Shown one piece after another: positions 11,150 through 26,100 of a stretch of DNA of 64,000 nt. This DNA comes from Flammeovirgaceae bacterium SG7u.111. GTDB taxonomy: Bacteria > Bacteroidota > Bacteroidia > Cytophagales > Flammeovirgaceae. How positions within the stretch are numbered: position 1 is the stretch's first letter; each line of letters starts with the position of its first letter. The stretch is taken from positions 1,069,635 to 1,133,634 of the forward strand of contig CP139021.1 in the NCBI GenBank assembly GCA_034044135.1, given 5' to 3'. The notes beneath the pieces were generated by a model, which saw only the letters and a list, made by a program, of their open reading frames with translations, searched no databases and had not been told where the DNA came from. A program made the translations under genes and the position numbers.

Positions 11150-14100
11150 ATGCGCAACTTTTACCTAAAACTGTTAGTTTTTGCACTATTTATCAGTGCA
11201 AATCTGAACCAAGTATTTGCCCAAACTCCTATTATAACAAATGGTGCCCCATCAGAAAACTTTGTGGGCGAGCAAGTCTGTTTTACAGCAACTATTGTCA
11301 ATAGCGGTGCTGGTGCGGGTTATGGTCCCTATATGCGGTTAGTACTTCCGCCAGGTATTACTTTTAATACCGTTGACTTCATGAGCACACCACTTACACC
11401 TGTTCCTTTTACGGGCACTGACGTGTTCGATGGGGCTACCGATATGGACGATCCGATTACGGGCGAGAAAATATTAGCTGCTGATTTGACAGCTGGAGGT
11501 CATGGCGCAGGAAGCGTTGTGACCGTTTTTCGTTTTCCAGTAGGTTCAGTGGTGAGTGGAGGTCCAGAGTTAGTTGCCACTATTTGTGCTACTATTGAAC
11601 CAACCGCAACGGTTGGAGTCCCTCTACCAGTAAGTGTACAGCCTGCTTATGAGTTTGGAAATACGGCTACTGGGGCGGGTGGACCAATTGTAGGGTCGGC
11701 TTCAAATAAAAACCTCACCCCGATTTTATACAAAATCACAAAAACAAACAATGCCCCCTTGGGCGACCGTCCTCCTGGTTCCTCATGGCCCATCGAGTTC
11801 ACCGTTTCGGTGGATATAGCCAACGGGCAGACTATCAATAACATGGTGCTGACTGATGCGCTTCCGACAAACTTACAGTTTGTAGATGTAACTTCACTTC
11901 CTGCGGGCTTTGCCCCGAACCCTTCTACTTTATTTGATCCCACCAGTCCTTTACGTACTGCGCCTGGCGGTACTGTTGTGATAGAAAATAATTCGGCAGG
12001 GGGAATAACGGGAAATACTAGTGGTGGAGAAATTGTTTTTACCTACACCGCTTACATCACCGATATCTTGAACCCTGCTAATTGTACCAACATCAATTTG
12101 CAGAACAACGCCAGTTTCTACGCAGACTATTTGGGGGCAACGCAACCCACCGAAGCCGCTAGTTCTCAGGTACAAGCAACACATATTACGGCAGTAGAAA
12201 GTGCGACACCAACTTTGGTGGCACCTGGAAATATTGTTACCTATACCTTGCACTACCGAGTGGAAGACTTTGCAGATGGAGACGGGGGCACGATAGAAAT
12301 AAAAATCCCCGATGGGTTAGATTTCCTATCACATGGAACGGCATCAACACCTGTGGGTGTGACTGAAGCTACGACGGGACCAATTGCAGGTGTTACTACA
12401 GTGACTTATACCATACCGAGCACTGCTATGCGTGCCAGTACGCAATATGAAATTATTTACCAAGCCGAGGTTCTCCAGAACTATGCGGCTGATGGTGCTT
12501 TTGCTGGTCAGCCAGTCTTGTCCAATGATAATTTGACAAACGATGTTTCGATGAACTACGATATGGCAGGTGGGGCAAGTGGTTGTAATTATGACAAAGT
12601 CAGTACCACGGTTTCCCTCCCGGAAGTAGCCATCAAAAAGGAAGTGGTTTCTTCTGGTCCCTATTCCCCAGGCGATAACGTAACCTATCGTTTGACTATG
12701 ACCATCCCTACAGGTGACTCAAGAGGAATTTATTTTGAAGATTATTTCCCACTTCCTGTGATTGATGTGAATAACTTCGATTTAAATACAGATTTAGCTG
12801 CAAATACTGACCTTAGTTTTGATCCATCAAGTGATTTGACTACTAACCCAACCAGTATCACGGTTGATGCACAAAAGAATATGATGAGGATTGAATGGCC
12901 TGACATAGATCAGCCTGCAGGTCCTTATAAAATTTCTATTTTAATTGATGCGACCATTACAACTGATCCTTTTTCAGATGGCTTATTTCATTCCAACTTT
13001 ATGGAAGCGGCTACGGAAAATACCAAGTCGGTGACTTCCAGTGACGTAGATTTGGTTGCGATAGAAATTGCCTCCCCCGAACTTGCCATCACCAAAGGTG
13101 TGGTAAGCAGTGATAACCCAACTTCCAATGCGACCATTACCCCAATTGCTTCCCCAGTAGATGCCAACATTACGAAGGCAGATGCGGGCGATGTCATTAC
13201 GTTTGCGATTACGGTAGAAAACATTGGTGGAGCAAATGCTTTCGATGTAACCGTTAGGGATATTGCTAGCCCAGCAGCCAGTTTTATCAACAAAACGGTT
13301 GTCAGTATTTTGGATGGGGACGGTACGGATATCAGCGGAGATTTTTCTGGCGACTTGTTTTCGGCAGGTGGCTTGAAAATGAACAGTATTGCTTCAACTT
13401 ACCTTCCCAAAAATGATAATTCGGATGGGATTGGACAAGACATGATCATTATTACTTACACTGCCGAGGTAGATGTGAGCGTAACTCCAGAAATAGAAAT
13501 TGAAAATACAGCCTACGTGACGTGGGCAGCGTCTCCAGGGCATCCATCTAAGTTCGATCCTATTGATGACGAAGCTACTGTAGGAATTGAATCGGCTTCA
13601 TTGGTAAAAAGTATCAACGCTATTACACCAACAGGAATTACTAGTGGAAACAATGTAGTTGCAGGGCAGGAGATTGAATACAAAATCACCATTGATTTGC
13701 CAGAGGGTTCTTTTGAAGATGTAGTGCTGACTGATGTGATGACCCCAGGGCTTACCTATGTTTCTGGTTCTATCGGTATTTCAAGTCCATCGGGAGATGT
13801 AAGCATTCCCGTGTATAATGTAAATGCCACCGACGATAGTGGGGGAACAGACAACGAGGTAGTTATCACTTTTTCTGGCGATATCATAAACAGCAATACG
13901 GACGACGGCGTGCTGGAGCAGTTGGAAATTGTATATAAAGCAAGAGTAGAACAAGATGCGGCTTACCCTTCGGGCACAAGCTTAAATAATAATGTACAAG
14001 TAGATTGGATATCGGGAACGACAAATGGTCCTTCTCCCAACCTTACGGTAAAGGAAGCAGATTTGGAAGTTTCTAAAGGAATTTCGTCTGTAACTAGCGG

Positions 14101-17100
14101 TTTGGCTAACTTAAGTCCTTCACCGGCAATTTTACCTGTAAACTCCGATGCAACCGATGTAGATGCTGGAGATAGAATCACTTATAAAATTACAGTAAGA
14201 AATACGAGTGCCGATGCCCCCGCAACCGATGTGAGAATCATCGACCCTGAGTTGGCAGGAAAGCTAATCAACTACACACTCACCAGTGTAACCCTCGATG
14301 GGGCAGATATTACAGGTTTGGTAACAGGTTCATTAAGTACAGGTTTAGAGCTTCCATCTGTTTCGGGCGTAGCCTCGGTTATTCCTGAAAACGAAGAAGT
14401 AATCGTTACCTACACCGCCGATGTGGGTGCAGATATTGAGCCTGGTGAAGATATAGTAAACCAAGCAACTATAAGATGGAAACCTTCTCCAGACGACGGC
14501 GTGGACATCACCGTAACCGACAATGCAACGGCTACGGTAAGAGAAACCGAGTTGGTGAAATCATTGATCTCAATTGCACCAAATTCTTCTGGAAATTTAA
14601 CTGAGGCATTCAAAGGAGAAGTCTTGACTTACCGATTAATTGCCACACTACCTGAAGGAAAAGCGAATACTTTAACAGTTGTGGATATTTTGGATGCAGG
14701 GCTTTCGTTTGGTTCAATTACAAGTGTAACAGTTTCAGATGCAGCACGAATCACAACAACAAAAGGAGCTTGGAATACTACTAACATCATAGCAGATGTG
14801 GTAGGGCAATCAGTTACTTTCGATTTAGGAGATGTAACCACCACAGGCTTAACAGTTACCAACGATAACGAAGAAACAATTACCATTGAATACGAGGTAA
14901 ATGTTCAAGATATTCCTGCAAATATCGAAGGTTCACTCCTTAATAATAATGCAGAGTTGAGGTTCGACGACCCGAATAACCCAGGTGGAACTTCAACGCA
15001 AAACGCACAAGCAGCAGAAGTAACAGTTATCCAACCTTCTTTGAGTATTACTAAAGGGGTGGCGGCCAGTACAAACTTAGCAGCAGAGCTTACTATTTCT
15101 CCCGATCCAACTATCGAACCCGTAAATGGCGACATCAGTCAATCGGATGCGGGTGATGAAGTTACGTTTGTAGTCACTTTAGAAAATACCAGTGCTTTCG
15201 CAAATGCATATACCGTAAGAGTGGAAGATCAACCTTTGTTGGCAGGCTCGCTTATTAATTATAATATTCTTTCTGTTACCCAAGGTGACAAGCTCACAAA
15301 TGTTCCTTATTCGGGTAACTTCAATGCGGGGACATTTGCTATCACCAACCCTATTCCAGCAAACACGGGTGCGGTGGGCGATCCTCATAAAGTTATTATT
15401 ACTTATACAGCAGAGGTTGCTTCTCTAGTAGATGCGACCCAAACCATCACCAACCGCTCTACAGTTCTTTGGAGACCTACAGCAACTGCTGTAACTGACC
15501 TAACCGAATCGGAAGATGCTACAGTGACTATGGAAGATGTTTCCATGACCAAAACATTGAAAAGCATCACACCTAATTCTACCACTAACCTAAATGAAGT
15601 ACAAGTTGGCGAAGTGTTGACTTATAGGATAGAGGTGAATTTGCCAGAATCTGAAATGCAAAATGTGCGAATCACAGATGTATTGGATGCTGGTTTGGCT
15701 TACCAAGCTGCTTCACTAAGTTTTGTAAACGATGCCTTGGTAACAAACTCACTTTCAACAGAACTGATAAGTGGACAGACGATCACGTTTGATCTTGGGA
15801 CAGTTGCCAATGCCAATACCGATGCGGATGCAGGAAATGACAAATTGATTTTGGAATATGAAGTATTGGTGGAAAATATACCTGCCAACACACCAGGTAC
15901 TACCTTAGGAAACACGGCAAGCTTTGCTTACGATAATCCGAATGGTGCTGGTAGAATTACTAAAACTGATAATGCCAACGATGTAACCGTAGTTGCTCCA
16001 GATTTGGATTTCACCCACGGGGTTATTCAAACTACGGATGCGGGAATTATCAACCCAACACCTGGAACGGCATTTCCAGAAGATGGCGACATCACAGGTG
16101 GGGCTAGTGCCGGCGATGTGGTTACCTTACGATTGACCATAGAAAATAACAGCGATGTAGCGGCAAGTAACTTAGAAATCACCGTTCCTGCACTTTCTGC
16201 GCTTTCAAATTACACCATTACTTCGGTAAGGTTGAACGATGGCGTAACCACATACACTGCGGCAGATTATACTGGCGATTTGAATACAGGTTTGAATTTC
16301 ACGCCAAACCTTGCTAAAAATGACAACGACAGCGACCCCGACAACACGGGCGACGATGTGCTCATCATAGAATACACAGTGGAAGTAACCGACGATGCGC
16401 TGATGAGCGGAACGTTGGTGGACAATGCGGAAATTACATGGACTTCTTCTACGGGTACAGTAGAGTATGGACCAGAGGCAGATGCGGCAAGAATTACCTT
16501 GGGCGAGCCTTCGGTAGCCAAAACTGTTACGGACATCATGCCGATTTCTACGGGGACGACCGAAGCCCAATCGGGAGAATCTATCCGCTACGAGGTGGTG
16601 GTGACTGTACCTGCGGGAACTGCGAAAAACCTTCAGTTGGTGGATGTGGTAAATCCAAAAATGTCTTTCGACCAAGTGGTTTCCATTACTCGTTCTTCTA
16701 CAGATATTGAGTCAAGTATAGGAAATGGCTTCGATCCTGCTCCTGGTACAATTGCCACAAGTGCAAGCATCACCAACTTTGCAGGAACAGATGACCGCTT
16801 GCAACTCACTTTTGGAAACATCACTAACAGCAATGTAGTAGATGCGGCGGTTGAAAGAATTACGATAGTATATGATGTGCTAGTTGGTAATACAGTGGTA
16901 ACGGGGGAAACCATGTCCAACTTTGTGACTTTGAGTTGGGAAGATGACTTGGGGACTACTTATACAGAAACTACCCAAGCTCCTGATGTGACCATCGTTG
17001 CGCCAGATTTGGTAGTGACCAAAGGGGTTTCAGGAACGAATGGTGGCGGTGGCTTCACAGGAGCAAGCGGGTTTCCAGAAGATAGAAACTTGGTGAATGC

Positions 17101-20100
17101 CGAGGTGGACGACGAAGTTACATTTGTCATCACCATCCAAAACCAAGGAGATGGAAAAGCAACTTCGGTAAAAGTAACCGACCCGCAAATAGCAGGGCTT
17201 GGGGATTACGAAGTACTAAGTGTGGAAGATGGTGATGGAGTAGATATAAGTGGCAATTTTGATGGAACTGTTCTTGGGACAACTAGTGACTTATTTGGCT
17301 CGGGGTTGACCCTTTCGGCAGGAAATAGCTTAGATGAATCAAACCTGAGCGGTTCCGATGTCATAGTAATTACCTACGATGCAAAAGTTACCACGGTAGC
17401 CTCGCTTTCCGGAACATTGGTAAACACGGCAACTGCAACTTGGAGAACGACTACAGGAACAGACCCAACCTTTGACTTTGGTCCGGTACAAGACCAAGCT
17501 TCGGTTACGGTAGTAAATCCTGACTTGACCAAAACGGTTAATTCAGTTGCTCCACAAATTGCCCCAGGTATGCCCGGTTCTAGCCTAGTACAACCAGGTG
17601 AGGTAATTACTTATGAAGTAAATGTACTTGTACCAGCAGGTACTTCTCAAAATGTTGAATTGAGGGATATACTTGACGATGGGCTTTTATTTGAAGAAGG
17701 AACGTTTGTTACTTCGGTAGACATTACTGTAAATAATGCGCAAGTAACTACTTCTATAGCAGGTGGTTTTGCCGCCATCGAGGCAAGTGCTCCAACTTCT
17801 ATCACAGATGAGAATTTAGGTGCAGGCCTGGTTGATAATATTTTGACACTCAACTTCGGAACGCTTACCAACAGTAATGTGGTTTCCAGCGAAACTATTC
17901 GAATTGAATACACCGTAAAAGTCGCCGACGATGCAACAGGTGCAGTTAATAATACAGCCGAATGGTCTTGGGAAGATGCTGGTGGAACGCCTTATTCGGT
18001 AGATGGATCAGCGCCAGAATATACAGTGGTAGAGCCTGACTTGGCAATTGTCCACGGCGTTTCAGATTCTGATAATCCAACAGCAAAAGCAACCTTGCCA
18101 GCTTCACCAGCAACTCCTATCAATGATGACATTGTTTCATCTGATGCGGGAGACAAAGTAACTTTTACCGTAACCATCACCAACTCGGGCGATGGTACAG
18201 GCAACGCCTTGAAATTGAAAATACCAACCATTGCTGGTTTGACCAGCTACGATGTACAAACAATTACTGATGGAGCAGGAAACGACCTATTCGGAACGGG
18301 ATTCGTATTGGCAGATCGTAATGATATTTTCACAGCAACGGGCTTGCCTATGAGTGGCTCTTTAGGAGAAGACGATGGTTCTGGAGATGGTTCAAATATT
18401 ATTATTCTTACTTACGAGGCGGAGTTATTGACCAGTGTGCAGCCAGGAGAGGTTTTGACAAGCAACGCTCAAATTGAGTGGAAAGCTTCGCCTGATGGCT
18501 ACGATGCTACTTCTTCGTCGGCAAATGACGATGCCAGCGTAACGGTTTCCGATTTGCTGATCGCAAAGTCAATTTTGAGCATTGTACCTAATAATGCTCC
18601 GTTGGCAAACGAAGTTCAGCCTGGGGAAACGGTTACTTATCAGCTCATTGTAACCTTGCCAGAAGCAACTGCCAAAGGCGGTGCTACCAATAATGTGTTG
18701 GTGGGAGATATCATGAGCGACGGCTTGAGCTATGTGCCAGGAAGCATCAGTATTACAGCTTCTTCTGGCGATGTAAGCACCTCGGTTATTGGAGGCTTTA
18801 CCGCAGCCGAATCGGCAATTTCCGTGTCGGACGCAGCGGGTGGGACTTCCAACCAAATAGAAATTGACCTTGAAACCGTAACCAATACCAACACAGACGA
18901 TGCGGTAACAGAAACTATTACGATAACTTACGAAGCGAAAGTAAATACAGGTGCAGCGGGAACACTTTCCAATAATGCGACCATAAGCTGGCAAGACCCT
19001 GCGAACCCAGCAGGTGCACCACTTTCTAAAGCAGACGCAGCACCTAACGTGAGTGTAGTCGCTCCAAATTTGCAAATTGCCAAAGGTATTTCGGCATCGA
19101 GCAATGCTAGCGCGAGCCTAGTAGGCGGAGCAGGTTTTCCAGAAAATAGGGATTTATCCGGCGCGCAAGCTGGCGATGTTATTACATATAAAATAACCAT
19201 TGAAAATATAGGAGACGGTGCAGCGGTTGACGTTGCTCTGGAAGATCCCGTAGTGCCAATCGCTGGGCTAGGAAGCCCAACGTTGGTTTCAGTTCTGGAC
19301 GGCGATGGAAATCCAGTAGCCTATACAGGAACTTTGGCAGCAGGGACATTCCAGCTTACCAATCCAGTAGCGGCGGACGATGGTAGCATCACTCCAACAA
19401 ATACAGGGCTTGATGTAGTCATTATAACTTATACGGCAACTGTTTCTACAGGAGTAAAAGTGAAAGAAACAGTAACCAATACGGCAGGAGTAAGTTGGAA
19501 AACAGCTCCATCGGAAGCGGCTCAACCTCAAGTAACTGAAACAGCTTCCTTTACCAACGGCGGTCCTCTTTTCTCACTTTCAAGAACGGGGATAGCTCCA
19601 GGCTATGCAGCAGCAGGGCAAGTACATATTGGTGAAATCATTACCTACGAAGCAGTAATGACCGTTGCCCAAGGTGTAACCGATAATGTAGTATTGGATG
19701 CTCAACTAGCAGCGGGACTGGCATTTGTGGACGTGGTTTCTATCACAGCAAACGGTGCGGTAACTTCTTCCAACGGAGCGTTAGCAAGCATCACGCCTAC
19801 GGTAGGCAATGTAGGCGGTGGAACTGCAAACGATGCCCGAAGCATTTCCTTCGACTTTGGTGATGTGACCAACTCCGATGCGGATGCTGACGATGAAACC
19901 ATTACGGTGACGTACCGAGCTGCAGTAATAAACAGCACAGCAAATACTAGAGGGACAGGAGGGTTGAATTCTTCTGCTACCTTGAATTGGGAAGATGCAT
20001 TGAGCAATCCTGAAACAGCAAATTCTTCAACAGGGGCATTAGTTGTGGCAGAATCAGAACTAGAAGTAAGTACAAGTTTTGCCCAACCAGACATAGGAGA

Positions 20101-23100
20101 TGCGGAAACCGTTCAGGTAACCATTACAGTTGAACATACAGGAGCTTCAAACGCTGATGCATTCGATGTAAGCATCACCGATTTGTTGCCAGCCGAGTTG
20201 GCATATGATGGTGGGGGAATTACTGTAGTTGGCGCAGTTGCCAGCAGCTCAGGAGTAGTTGGTCAGCAATTAGATGTGGTAATTGATGAGCTTGCCCTAG
20301 GCGATGTAGCTACTATTACCTTTGGTGTGACTTCAACAGGTTCTATGGACCCATGTGAAACGGTAGCCGATGCGGTGACCTTGAGGTGGGAAAGTTTGAA
20401 AGATACCGACCAAGCTGCTCTGCCAGTAGCTCCGTATGCAGGGTTAAACGGCTATGCAGCCGAAAGGACAGGCGTTGCAGCCGATATTGGCGAAGCAGGA
20501 GCGAACGATTACGAAGATACGGCTACGGATAATATTGACGACGAAGACATCCTTGCAGCAGGAGTGACCATTTCGGTGACAGGAGATGATTGCGAAGGCG
20601 AAGTGCTCACGTTGAGTACCACGGCTATTCCAGGAGCTTCTTATGCGTGGTTCAAAGGCGGTGCACCTGTGGGTGGGAACTCAAATACGTTGAGCTTTAC
20701 CCCACTTGCAGCAGCCGATGCCGATGATTATACGGTTCAGGTTTCTTTGGGAGTTTGTGCCCCAGTTACTTCAGCTATTCAAACAGTTGCTGTAAATGCA
20801 AAGCCAGTGGTAACGGCAAGCACCTCACATGTGGCATGCGACCCAGCAGGAGCAACGTTGCAACTCTTTGCCGCACCAGTAAGTGGCGGAGGTGGCTATT
20901 CATTTAGCTGGACAGGTCCGAACGGGTTTACTTCTACAGACCAAAACCCAATTATTGTTAGTCCAACAGTGGCAAATGAAGGTACTTATTACGTGACCAT
21001 GACGGATGTGTTCGCATGTGCTTCCGCTCAATCATCGGTAGCGGTAAGTATCGGACCTGATCAGCCAACGCTTACAAGCAACGGTCCGCTTTGCGAAGGA
21101 GCAAGTTTGACGTTGACTACTCCGGTAGTAGCAGGAACGGTAGTGACCTATAACTGGTCATTTGTGGATGATGCGACTTCTACTCCAACAGCATTGGCTT
21201 TCAATAGCAATAGCATTACGATAAATAATGTAGATAAAACTGCAAATGCAGGTGTTTATACAGTTTCGGTTACCAGAGACGGTTGTACTTCGCCTGTTTC
21301 GGTAGGAGAAGGCGTAACCATTAACGAAGCACCAAATTTGACAGTAACTCCAACGCTAACGGTTTGTGATGGTGACAATATTGATTTGAGTTTTACCACT
21401 ACGAACCCTGCAGGAACTTATTCGGTACAGTGGACACATGCAAGTGGATTCTCTTCTACGGCAATTAATCCTTCCATTAATTCGGCAGATGCAAATTACT
21501 TGGCAGGAGATTATACGGTAACCCTGACTTCGCTTACTACACCAGCTTGTCCAGTTTCGGCAACCGTATCGGTGGATATTCCTTCACCTGCGAAGCCTGA
21601 CATTGCAGCTGCAGTAGCATCTATTTGTGATGGAACAGCTATCCAATTGACAACAACCTCTGCTTGTGGCGGTGGGTTCGAATGGCAAGCACCTTCAGGT
21701 ACAATTATCCCGACAGGAGCAGCTGCACCAAGCTTGAACATTGCTTCGGCAAACGCAGAATACCAGTCGGGAAATTGGAGGGTAAGGTGTATCGATGTAA
21801 ATGGATGTGTGTCAGATTGGTCTGATCCAGTTCCTGTAACTATCAAACCTACACCAGCTACTCCGGTAATTGCAGGTTTGAATTCTATTTGTGAAAACGA
21901 AAATTTAACGCTTACCACCACCGACTTTACAGGTGCAGGAACAACTATTAGTTATACATGGTACTTGCCAGGAGGCACTACCCAAGTAACAGCTATTCCT
22001 GAGCTTACGGTTAATAATGTAGCCATTGGTTCAGATGATGGAAATTACCAAGTGGGAGTAACCATAGATGGTTGCGTTTCGGCAAATTCTGCCAATCATG
22101 CATTAAGTATCGATGCATTGCCAGCGGCATTTGTCCCTACCAACGCTGGACCTATTTGTCCGGGAAGTGATTTGCAACTTACTGCCAACGTGGTAGCCAC
22201 AGCATACGAATGGTACGACCCTGATAATAACTTGGTGGCAATCGTAGCTGACCCACTAATTCCGGGTAGCTCTGTGAAGGCAGGAGATTATACCTTAATA
22301 GCCTACAATGCTTCAAACTGTAGCACTTCAGGGGTAACTAGGGTAGAGTTGGGAACTGTCCCTTCTACTCCAGTTCTTACAAAAGCTGGGGGCGAGTGCG
22401 AAGGAAGTACCTTGACGATTAATGCTTCGACTTACACAGGGACAACAGTTGTGTATGAATGGACATTCATCGACGATGCGACAAGTACTCCGACGGTATT
22501 GGCTGAAACTAGCCCAACGCTGATTATTAATAATGTGGACCAAACGAGCCATGCAGGGCAGTATATAGTAAAAGTGACAGTGGATGGATGTCAATCGGCT
22601 GCTTCTCTTACTGAGCAAGTGGTGATAGATGAAATCCCAACAGTAACTGCTGGAAATACGGGCCCATATTGCAACGGAACAGATATCCAGTTGACGGCTA
22701 CGCCAGGTGCTGCGGGAACTTATACCTATGCTTGGTCGGGTCCCGATGGCTTCACTTCTTCTCAGCAAAACGTGACCATCGTTGCAGGAACTTCGGAATA
22801 CAAAGCAGGAACTTATACCGTGACCATCACTTCGGCAAACGGAAGTTGCACGGCGCAAGACGTTACTTCGGTTGTGTTGAACCAACCTGCGAAACCTGCC
22901 TTGAGTGCAGTAAATTCAGCAGTGTGTGATGGAAATGACATCCAATTAGCAGCTACACCAGGCTACACAAATTACTACTGGTTAGCTCCTGATGGAGTAA
23001 CCTTGACCACGAACGGGGCTAATGCCCACTTGTTGACAGTATCGGACGGTGATGCCCAATATTTGGCTGGTGCTTGGACGGTAAAAGTAGAAGATGCGGC

Positions 23101-26100
23101 AACATGTCAGTCAGAGTTTTCTGATGCGGTGAGTGTGGCGTTGAACGCAAAACCAGTTGCCATTGCCAGCAACAACGGTCCTGTATGTGAAGGAAATGAT
23201 GTGACCCTTACGGGAAATGAGTTGACAGATGCAGACTACGCTTGGTACACCACAGACCCAACTGGCGGACCAGCAACGCCTTTCTCTACGGATAGAATTG
23301 CCGTAGTTTCAGGATTGACAAATGCAGGAGGACCTTATACCTACTATTTACAAGTGACGGTAGGAAGTTGTGTGTCTGATGTAGCAACGACTACGGTACA
23401 GATAGACGATCCTTCTTTAAGTACCGTGGCAATTGACCCAGTAGGTGCGATTTGTGAAGGTGAAACGATTGCGCTCACAGCCACTACTACAGGAAACGAT
23501 ATAGTTGCTTGGGTATGGAGTGGACCAAATGGCTTTAGTTCTACAAAAGAAACGCCAGCCGCCATTACCGCTGCAACTACTACCGACGCCGGGGTTTATA
23601 CCTTGACAGTTATTACAGATAATGGTTGTACGATTACCGATACAGAAAACGTAACGGTAAATGCCAAGCCAGCGCAGCCAGTTCTTACGGCAGCTTCCTT
23701 GGAGGTTTGTATGGAAGAATCAATTGAACTTTCAACTACGGCTGTAGCCGATACCTATGAGTGGGTCGCTCCAAACGGTAACGTGGTGACGACTGCGGTC
23801 GGAAGCCTCACAATTCCAGACGGAGACGCAAACTACCTATCGGGAGACTGGAAAGTGAAGACGGGCATCACGGCGACGGGTTGTGAGTCGGATTATTCGA
23901 CACCGATCTCGATCACGATCAAGAGCAAGCCAGTGGCGATCCCATCGAACAGCGGGCCTATCTGCGAGAGCAGCGACGTGACCCTGTTCGGGAACTCGGT
24001 GAACAACGCCGGCTATGCTTGGTACGAAGAGAACACCACAACGCCCGGCACTCCGGGCAACCTGATCTCGACCGACCAGAACGAAACGATCTCTGGGCTG
24101 ACCTTTGCAGGTTCTCCATATAAATATTACCTGGTCATCACGACGGACGGATGCGAGTCCGACCCTGTTGAGACAGAGGTGACCGTGACAGACCCGAACG
24201 TGGACGTGCTCGCCATCACAGGTGATGCAGCTATTTGCGAGGGAGCTTCGATTACTTTGTCACCAGACTTCACATCGAACTCGGGTGCGACATTGACGAG
24301 CTATGTGTGGACAGGGCCAAACGGCTTCACTTCCACGCAAGCCCAGCCATCGGTGATCACGAATGCTACGGTTGCGAATGCGGGAACATATTACCTGACG
24401 GTAGGTACTTCTAGCGGTTGTACATTATCTACAACTTTTGCGGTAACGGTAAATGCGAAACCAGCGCAGCCAGTGTTGACGGCAGCTTCCTTGGAGGTCT
24501 GTATGGAAGAACCAATTGAACTTTCAACCACGGCCGTAGCCGATACCTATGAATGGGTCGCTCCTAACGGAAACATCGTAGCGACCACGGTCGGAAGCTT
24601 GACTATCCCAGACGGTAATGTGAACTATCTGTCGGGAGACTGGAAAGTGAAGACTGGCATCACGGCGACTGGCTGCGAGTCGGATTATTCGACCGTAATT
24701 TCGATCACAATTAAATCGAAACCAGTGGCTATCCCATCGAACAGCGGCCCTATCTGCGAGAGCAGCGACGTGACCTTGTTCGGGAACTCGGTGAACAACG
24801 CCGGCTATGCTTGGTATGCGGAGAGCACCACAACGCCTGGTACTCCGGGCAACCTGATCTCGACCGACCAGAACGAGACGATCTCTGGGCTGACCTTTGC
24901 AGGTTCTCCATATAAATATTATTTGATCATCACGACGGACGGATGTGAGTCCGATCCGGTTGAGACGGAGGTGATCGTGACCGATCCAAATATTGACGTG
25001 CTCGCTATCACAGGTGATGCGGCCATTTGCGAGGGAGCTTCGATTACTTTGTCACCAGACTTTACCTCGAACTCTGGGGCATCGCTGACAAGCTATGAAT
25101 GGACTGGACCTAATGGTTTTAAATCAACAGATGCACAACCGCCAGTTATCACGGGTGCGACCATTGCTAACGCAGGGACTTATTATTTGACCGTTGGGAC
25201 ATCGGGTGGATGTACACTCTCAACTGATTTTACAGTAGTAGTGAATGCAAAGCCAGCTCAACCGGTTCTTACAGCAACTTCATTAGAAGTCTGCAAAGAA
25301 CAATCAATAGAACTTGCGACGACAGTGGTAGCGGATACTTACGAATGGGTTGCGCCAAATGGCAATGTGGTGAACACGGTGACTGGAAGCTTGACTATCC
25401 CTGACGGAGACGTAAATTATCTATCAGGAGACTGGAAGGTGAAAGTGGGCAACACGACAACCAATTGCGAGTCCGATTATTCGGCACCGATTTCGATAAC
25501 GATAAAGAGCAAGCCTGTTGCGATACCGTCTAACAGCGGGCCTATCTGCGAGAGCAGTGACGTGACCTTGTTCGGGAACTCGGTGAACAATGCGGGCTAC
25601 GCTTGGTATGCGGAGAGCACCACAACGCCTGGCACTCCGGGCAACCTGATCTCTACCGACCAGAACACGGTAGTTCCTGACTTGACCTTTGCTGGCTCGC
25701 CTTATAAATATTACCTGATCATCACGACGGACGGATGCGAGTCCGACCCGGTGGAGACAGAGGTGATCGTGACAGACCCGAACGTGGACGTGCTCGCCAT
25801 CACAGGTGATGCAGCCATTTGCGAGGGAGCTTCGATTACTTTGTCACCAGACTTCACCTCGAACTCAGGCGCGACATTGACGAGCTATGTGTGGACAGGG
25901 CCAAACGGCTTCACTTCCACACAAGCCCAGCCATCGGTGATCACCAATGCTACGGTTGCAAATGCCGGGACGTATAACTTGACTGTTGGGACTTCAAGCG
26001 GTTGTACATTATCTACAACTTTCGATGTTGTGGTAAATGCGAAACCAACTCAACCGGTTCTTACAGCAACTTCATTAGAAGTCTGCAAAGAACAATCAAT

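Noticed and set aside
22328-22885. Open frame on the minus strand of the adhesin gene
   Set aside because: Shadow of repetitive coding sequence; no start context, domain or conserved motif.
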